Below the pieces are notes generated by a model that was not told the origin of the DNA, searched no databases, and saw only the letters and a program-made list of their open reading frames with translations. 7,853 nt of DNA from Candidatus Gerdarchaeota archaeon (GTDB lineage: Archaea > Asgardarchaeota > Heimdallarchaeia > JABLTI01): assembly GCA_016839405.1 (NCBI GenBank), contig JAEOUJ010000026.1:1-7853 (forward strand), written 5' to 3'. Position numbers and translations under genes: made by a program. How positions within the stretch are numbered: position 1 is the stretch's first letter; the number at the start of each line of letters is the position of its first letter. This document shows, in pieces, positions 5,181 to 7,853 of the stretch.

Positions 5181-5723
5181 TTGGTAAATAAAAAGGAGAT
5201 AGCTTTCCGCTATGATTCATCAGCAGAAATCTATGATAATAGATATAATGACATTCAAATTCATAAATTTCAGGAGATAATTTCTCGAGTAAAAATAGAA
5301 GAAAATCATTTTTCATTGGACATTGGTTGTGGAACTGGCAATTTTCTTGGATGGTTTTTTAATAATAAATTAAATCAACCAACATTTGGAATAGATATTT
5401 CATTTGAAATGATTAAATTAGCCCATAAAAAATATCCTGAAATTAATTTCCTAGTTGCTGATGCAGATAATTTACCATTTAGAAGTAAGCTGTTTGATAA
5501 TATTTTTTCAATTACACATTTACAGAACATGCCAAATCCTTTAATTACATTAAATGAAATTAATAGAATTGCCAAAGATAATGCTAAAATAACAATTTCA
5601 ATTTTAAAAAAATCATGGGATTTGGATAAATTAGCAGAGCTAATTGAAAAGATTCCTTTGAATATCATTGAAAATTGGATTGCTAAAGTTGAAGATATTG
5701 GTATTATCTGCGAGAAGAGTTAA
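5181..5723 (+). CDS. Class I SAM-dependent methyltransferase
   Basis: A 180-residue soluble enzyme expected to transfer a methyl group from S-adenosylmethionine; the acceptor is unknown. The Rossmann-type fold shows motif I LDIGCGTGNF (46-55, SAM-binding glycine loop), the acidic second strand GIDIS (70-74), ADADNLPF (93-100) and FDNIFSITHLQNMPNP (105-120, the motif IV region). The N-terminal FRYDSSAEIYDNRY (9-22) is typical of the UbiE/Methyltransf_11-like group. It is shorter than UbiE, but a strand-like DIGIICEK end (172-179) suggests it is complete. The only sensible start is TTG 5181: an in-frame TAA lies at 5157-5159 and the first ATG is deep inside the fold. There is no well-placed ribosome site. 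A 122-base gap with a dyad precedes it, suggesting its own promoter. The class is secure, the substrate open. Confidence 0.9.
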   Translation: MVNKKEIAFRYDSSAEIYDNRYNDIQIHKFQEIISRVKIEENHFSLDIGCGTGNFLGWFFNNKLNQPTFGIDISFEMIKLAHKKYPEINFLVADADNLPFRSKLFDNIFSITHLQNMPNPLITLNEINRIAKDNAKITISILKKSWDLDKLAELIEKIPLNIIENWIAKVEDIGIICEKS

Positions 5724-5741
5724 TAATTCATAAAGAAATGC

Positions 5742-5750
5742 TTTTATATT
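5742..5750 (+). promoter_or_regulatory. Candidate TATA box upstream of the 102-residue gene
   Basis: TTTTATATT lies 91 bases before the TTG start at 5841. Use of this box would give a leader of about 70 bases. TTTTAAAA at 5803-5810, inside a dyad, is an alternative giving a leader of about 10 bases. I cannot choose between them from sequence. Confidence 0.25.
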
Positions 5751-5792
5751 ATGTTGAATAATGTAATTATATGTAAAAGGTCTCTCAAATTA

Positions 5793-5817
5793 AATTTAGA
5801 GCTTTTAAAACTAAATT
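5793..5817. repeat. 7-bp inverted repeat around TTTTAAAA upstream of the 102-residue gene
   Basis: AATTTAG (5793-5799) and CTAAATT (5811-5817) are perfect complements separated by 11 bases that include TTTTAAAA. The repeat ends 23 bases before the TTG start. The layout resembles the dyad ahead of the methyltransferase, but the arms are A+T-rich and chance is a serious alternative. Confidence 0.3.
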
Positions 5818-5840
5818 AAAAAGAGTATAGGTGAGGTAAT

Positions 5841-6149
5841 TTGCAATCAAAAAATAATTCGAATGGATTAAGTGACTTTTTGCTACAGGTCACAGAAGCT
5901 ACATCTTATAAGCAATTACAAAGAGCCTATACAAGAGTATCAAAAGATTTTGATGAAATCATTAAAAAGGATCAGAAAGGACGAACAACAGCATTTGTTC
6001 AAAGATATAGAATTTTAGATGATATCGCAAAGGAAATATTGAAACGTGATCCTAATGGCAATGTTCCATCAGTTAATGATATTGCAATAATTGGTGAGAT
6101 GGTTATTCTAAGAGATGTCTGTTTAAAAAGATTGGAAATTGCTAAATAA
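5841..6149 (+). CDS. Hypothetical 102-residue helical protein
   Basis: I do not recognise this protein. It is soluble, Lys/Arg-rich, mostly helical by composition, and lacks a signal peptide, membrane segment or Cys pair. The N-terminal dozen residues are polar and probably disordered. Helix-like segments follow: about 10-45 (SDFLLQVTEATSYKQLQRAY...KDFDEIIKK), 50-69 (TAFVQRYRILDDIAKEILKR), and 77-101, after the PNGNVPS turn. Coding status is supported by the GGTG at 5830-5833 placed seven bases before TTG 5841, and by normal amphipathic composition. It sits between the methyltransferase and asparaginyl-tRNA synthetase genes on the same strand, with gaps of 117 and 104 bases, so co-transcription is possible but not shown. 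It may be lineage-restricted. No function is proposed. Confidence 0.75.
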   Translation: MQSKNNSNGLSDFLLQVTEATSYKQLQRAYTRVSKDFDEIIKKDQKGRTTAFVQRYRILDDIAKEILKRDPNGNVPSVNDIAIIGEMVILRDVCLKRLEIAK

Positions 6150-6210
6150 GAATCTCATTAAAAATTATTTGATATTATTTACTCTGTTTTCATTTCTAGC
6201 AAAAATTTTA

Positions 6211-6219
6211 AAGTATATA
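6211..6219 (+). promoter_or_regulatory. Candidate TATA box for asparaginyl-tRNA synthetase
   Basis: AAGTATATA preceded by an A-rich stretch that could serve as a BRE. The expected start near 6240 would leave a leader of about 14 bases that includes the GGTG ribosome site. This is the cleanest TATA / ribosome site / ATG arrangement in the window. Confidence 0.45.
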
Positions 6220-6243
6220 GCAACTGGTCAATTATCATAAATT

Positions 6244-6247
6244 GGTG
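6244..6247 (+). promoter_or_regulatory. Ribosome binding site setting the asparaginyl-tRNA synthetase start
   Basis: GGTG six bases before ATG 6254. An in-frame TTG at 6242 would overlap this site and add only Met-Val-Leu-Ile, so the ATG is preferred. Confidence 0.6.
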
Positions 6248-6253
6248 TTAATT

Positions 6254-7543
6254 ATGACGTTTCCTCAAATAAGTGAATTACTCACTGGAAAAAAAGTCGA
6301 TAAAAAAGTCAAGCTTCGTGGTTGGGTAGCCAGAAAAAGAAGCAGCAAAAAAGTTGCTTTTCTTACTATCCGAGATTCAACAGGACGAATTCAAGTTTCA
6401 TTTAATCTAACTAATAATGAGGAAGCGTATAATATAGCTGATAGTATTGGTTATGAAGCTGCAGTAATAATTGAAGGTGCATTAGTAAAAGATGATCGAG
6501 CACCAGGTGGATATGAAATCAGAGCTGATTCCATAAAAATTATTGGTCCTTCTGAAAATTTCCCCATTTCAAAGGATTTAAGTCAAGAATTTCTTCTTGA
6601 TGTGCGACATTTAGCTTTACGTATGCAAAAATACACTGCAATGCTGAAAATTAATTCTTCAGTTTTTGAGGCTATACACAACTTTATGCGAAAGGAAGGA
6701 TATACAGAAGTTCAACCTCCTATGTTTACTACTGCTGGATCAGAAGGAGGATCAACCTTATTTGAATTGAAGTATTTTGATAAGGAAGTATATTTGAGTC
6801 AAAGTTGGCAACTTTATGCTGAAAACTTCATTTATGCTTTAGAAAAAGCTTATACTATTGCCCCATCTTTTAGAGCAGAAAAATCAAAAACAGCAAGGCA
6901 TGTTACTGAATATTGGCATTTCGAAGCTGAAGCAACTTGGCTGGAATTTGAAGGATTGTTAAAATTAATGGAAGATCAAATCACAGCAATTTGCCAAAAT
7001 GTTGTCAAGAAGAACAAATATGAGCTTGAAGTTCTAGATCGAAACCCTGAAGAATTAAATAAAATAAAACCACCATTTCCAAGAATTACGTATGATGATG
7101 CATTGGATTTGTTAAAAAAGAATGGAGCAGAAATAACATATGGTAGTGATTTAGGAGCTACTGAAGAAAGAATAATTGGTACATTCTTTAAGAAACCAGT
7201 CTTAGTAACTCATTATCCTCGAGAGATTATGGCTTTTTATAAGAAAGTAGATCCCTCTAATCCAAAATTATGTTTAAATGCGAACCTACTTGTTCCAGAT
7301 GTAGGTGAAATTATTGATGGATCAGAACGAGAATCAGATATGGAGAAAATCTTAGAAAGTTTAGCGCATGAAGGTTTAGATCCTAAGGAATATGATTTCT
7401 ACCTTGATACTAGAAGATATGGTTCTGTTCCACATTCAGGTTTTGGTATGGGCATTGCTCGTGTTGTAATGTGGATTTGTGGTTTTGATACAATAAAAGA
7501 TGCAATTGCTTTTCCACGAACTATAGCAAGAATTAAACCATAG
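6254..7543 (+). CDS. asnS: Asparaginyl-tRNA synthetase, archaeal/eukaryotic type
   Basis: Cytoplasmic class IIb synthetase that joins asparagine to tRNA-Asn using ATP. The 429 residues match archaeal AsnRS length. An N-terminal OB-fold anticodon-binding domain (about 1-100; KLRGWVARKR..VAFLTIRDSTGRIQ) precedes the catalytic core. In the core are motif 1 (around 136-156, ending EVQPP), GSEGGSTLFELKYF (162-175), LSQSWQLYAE (181-190), motif 2 FRAEKSKTARHVTEYWHFE (206-224) and motif 3 GSVPHSGFGMGIARVV (390-405). AsnRS is preferred over AspRS because GGSTLF..KYF and QSxQLYxE are the AsnRS forms, whereas archaeal AspRS has QSPQLYKQ. The full OB domain excludes the short AsnRS-like paralogue (asparagine synthetase-related). 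The ATG is chosen from the GGTG site. Trp in QSWQLY is unusual, where Ala or Ser is common. Its own TATA-like box and a downstream hairpin terminator suggest a single-gene transcript. Confidence 0.95.
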   Translation: MTFPQISELLTGKKVDKKVKLRGWVARKRSSKKVAFLTIRDSTGRIQVSFNLTNNEEAYNIADSIGYEAAVIIEGALVKDDRAPGGYEIRADSIKIIGPSENFPISKDLSQEFLLDVRHLALRMQKYTAMLKINSSVFEAIHNFMRKEGYTEVQPPMFTTAGSEGGSTLFELKYFDKEVYLSQSWQLYAENFIYALEKAYTIAPSFRAEKSKTARHVTEYWHFEAEATWLEFEGLLKLMEDQITAICQNVVKKNKYELEVLDRNPEELNKIKPPFPRITYDDALDLLKKNGAEITYGSDLGATEERIIGTFFKKPVLVTHYPREIMAFYKKVDPSNPKLCLNANLLVPDVGEIIDGSERESDMEKILESLAHEGLDPKEYDFYLDTRRYGSVPHSGFGMGIARVVMWICGFDTIKDAIAFPRTIARIKP

Positions 7544-7544
7544 A

Positions 7545-7573
7545 AGATTATTTTAAATAATCTCTATTTTTTT
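7545..7573 (+). terminator. Hairpin plus T-tract terminator after asnS
   Basis: AGATTATT (7545-7552) and AATAATCT (7556-7563) pair perfectly around a 3-base loop, followed after three bases by a T7 run (7567-7573). It starts two bases after the asnS stop codon. This bacterial-style intrinsic terminator layout is compatible with archaeal T-run termination. The stem is A+T-rich and weak, so the T-run may do the work. Confidence 0.65.
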
Positions 7574-7632
7574 ATTTTCAAAATTATATAAATTAATTAG
7601 AAATATTTCCTGATTTTTTAATCGTTTTTCAA

Positions 7633-7853
7633 TTAAACATATACATTCTCATCTTGAAATAATGGTGATTCTTTGAATTTATGTTTCATATACACAACAA
7701 ATGGTAGTGAGAAAATTAACATAAAAGATATCATGAGAAACATAATAAAGAAATAATTCTGATGAGGATACCAATTTACTATACCAGCCATATCTAATAT
7801 TGTATAAAAAGTTATAGTGCCAAAAGCTAATCCAATAATTGTATATATTGAAG
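7633..7853 (-). CDS. C-terminal end of a multi-pass membrane protein (5' part outside window)
   Basis: Minus-strand open frame of 72 residues ending at a TAA (7633-7635) and continuing past the right edge. Two hydrophobic segments (about residues 3-25, with IIGLAFGTITFYTIL, and 33-54, with FFIMFLMISFMLIF and LPFVVYM) are joined by a short loop (NWYPHQN). A polar tail then begins KHKFKESPLFQ and ends ENVYV. By the positive-inside rule the tail, with its basic start, should be cytoplasmic. It is probably the last two helices of a transporter or other polytopic protein, but too little is visible to name a family. It is convergent with asnS, with 89 bases between the stops. Confidence 0.7.
   Translation of the reverse strand, partial: SIYTIIGLAFGTITFYTILDMAGIVNWYPHQNYFFIMFLMISFMLIFSLPFVVYMKHKFKESPLFQDENVYV

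Noticed and set aside
5375..5668. 97-codon - strand open frame
   Set aside because: It lies opposite the methyltransferase's conserved motifs; the sense strand is clearly the coding one.
5181..5723. Truncated or frameshifted methyltransferase
   Set aside because: The protein is short, but it ends in a strand-like DIGIICEK segment typical of a complete small methyltransferase, and I see no continuing homology downstream.
6254..7543. Aspartyl-tRNA synthetase as an alternative call for asnS
   Set aside because: The active-site segments GGSTLF and QSxQLYxE follow the AsnRS pattern, not QSPQLYKQ of archaeal AspRS. The match to archaeal AsnRS runs the whole length.
1..7853. Defence island, mobile element, CRISPR or other new multi-gene system
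   Set aside because: There are no spaced direct repeats, transposase, integrase, nuclease or toxin-antitoxin motifs. The genes are housekeeping or isolated conserved families with separate signals.

Overview
This 7.85 kb window is A+T-rich (roughly 70% by eye) chromosomal DNA, almost certainly from an archaeon. Three things point that way. The asparaginyl-tRNA synthetase is of the archaeal/eukaryotic type. There is a stand-alone beta subunit of ADP-forming acetyl-CoA synthetase, an energy-conserving enzyme typical of archaea. Start sites are marked by GGTG (the archaeal anti-Shine-Dalgarno complement) or by TATA-like boxes, with several TTG starts. The base composition and gene mix would fit an Asgard (Lokiarchaeia-like) or similar anaerobic, fermentative lineage, but the window cannot settle this.

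Layout, left to right. 1-1050 (-): 5' 350 codons of pyruvate kinase, running off the left edge. 1207-1671 (-): small TPR-like helical protein. 1782-2237 (+): one-helix membrane-anchored protein resembling DUF4129. 2276-3157 (-): DegV-family lipid-binding protein. 3285-4193 (-): DUF1295/steroid-5-alpha-reductase-type membrane protein. 4339-5058 (+): ADP-forming acyl/acetyl-CoA synthetase beta subunit. 5181-5723 (+): class I SAM-dependent methyltransferase. 5841-6149 (+): unrecognised 102-residue helical protein. 6254-7543 (+): asparaginyl-tRNA synthetase, followed by a hairpin/T-tract terminator. 7633-7853 (-): C-terminal end of a multi-pass membrane protein, running off the right edge. No intergenic stretch reaches 300 bases, and I see no tRNA, rRNA, CRISPR array, insertion sequence or integrase.

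How the genes fit together. Most genes look like single transcription units: gaps are 38 to about 155 bases, and several have their own candidate TATA or ribosome-binding signals. Pyruvate kinase and the acetyl-CoA synthetase beta subunit both make ATP by substrate-level phosphorylation, at the PEP-to-pyruvate and acetyl-CoA-to-acetate steps, so both fit a sugar- or peptide-fermenting archaeon. They are about 3 kb apart on opposite strands and are not one operon. The synthetase's alpha subunit is not in the window. The remaining genes have no evident shared pathway.

I found no convincing new multi-gene system. The items most worth checking are a perfect 11-bp inverted repeat built across a stop codon (3273-3296), dyads at the promoter positions of three consecutive + strand genes, a lysine in pyruvate kinase that predicts K+-independence, the orphan synthetase beta subunit, and a DegV protein in an archaeal setting.
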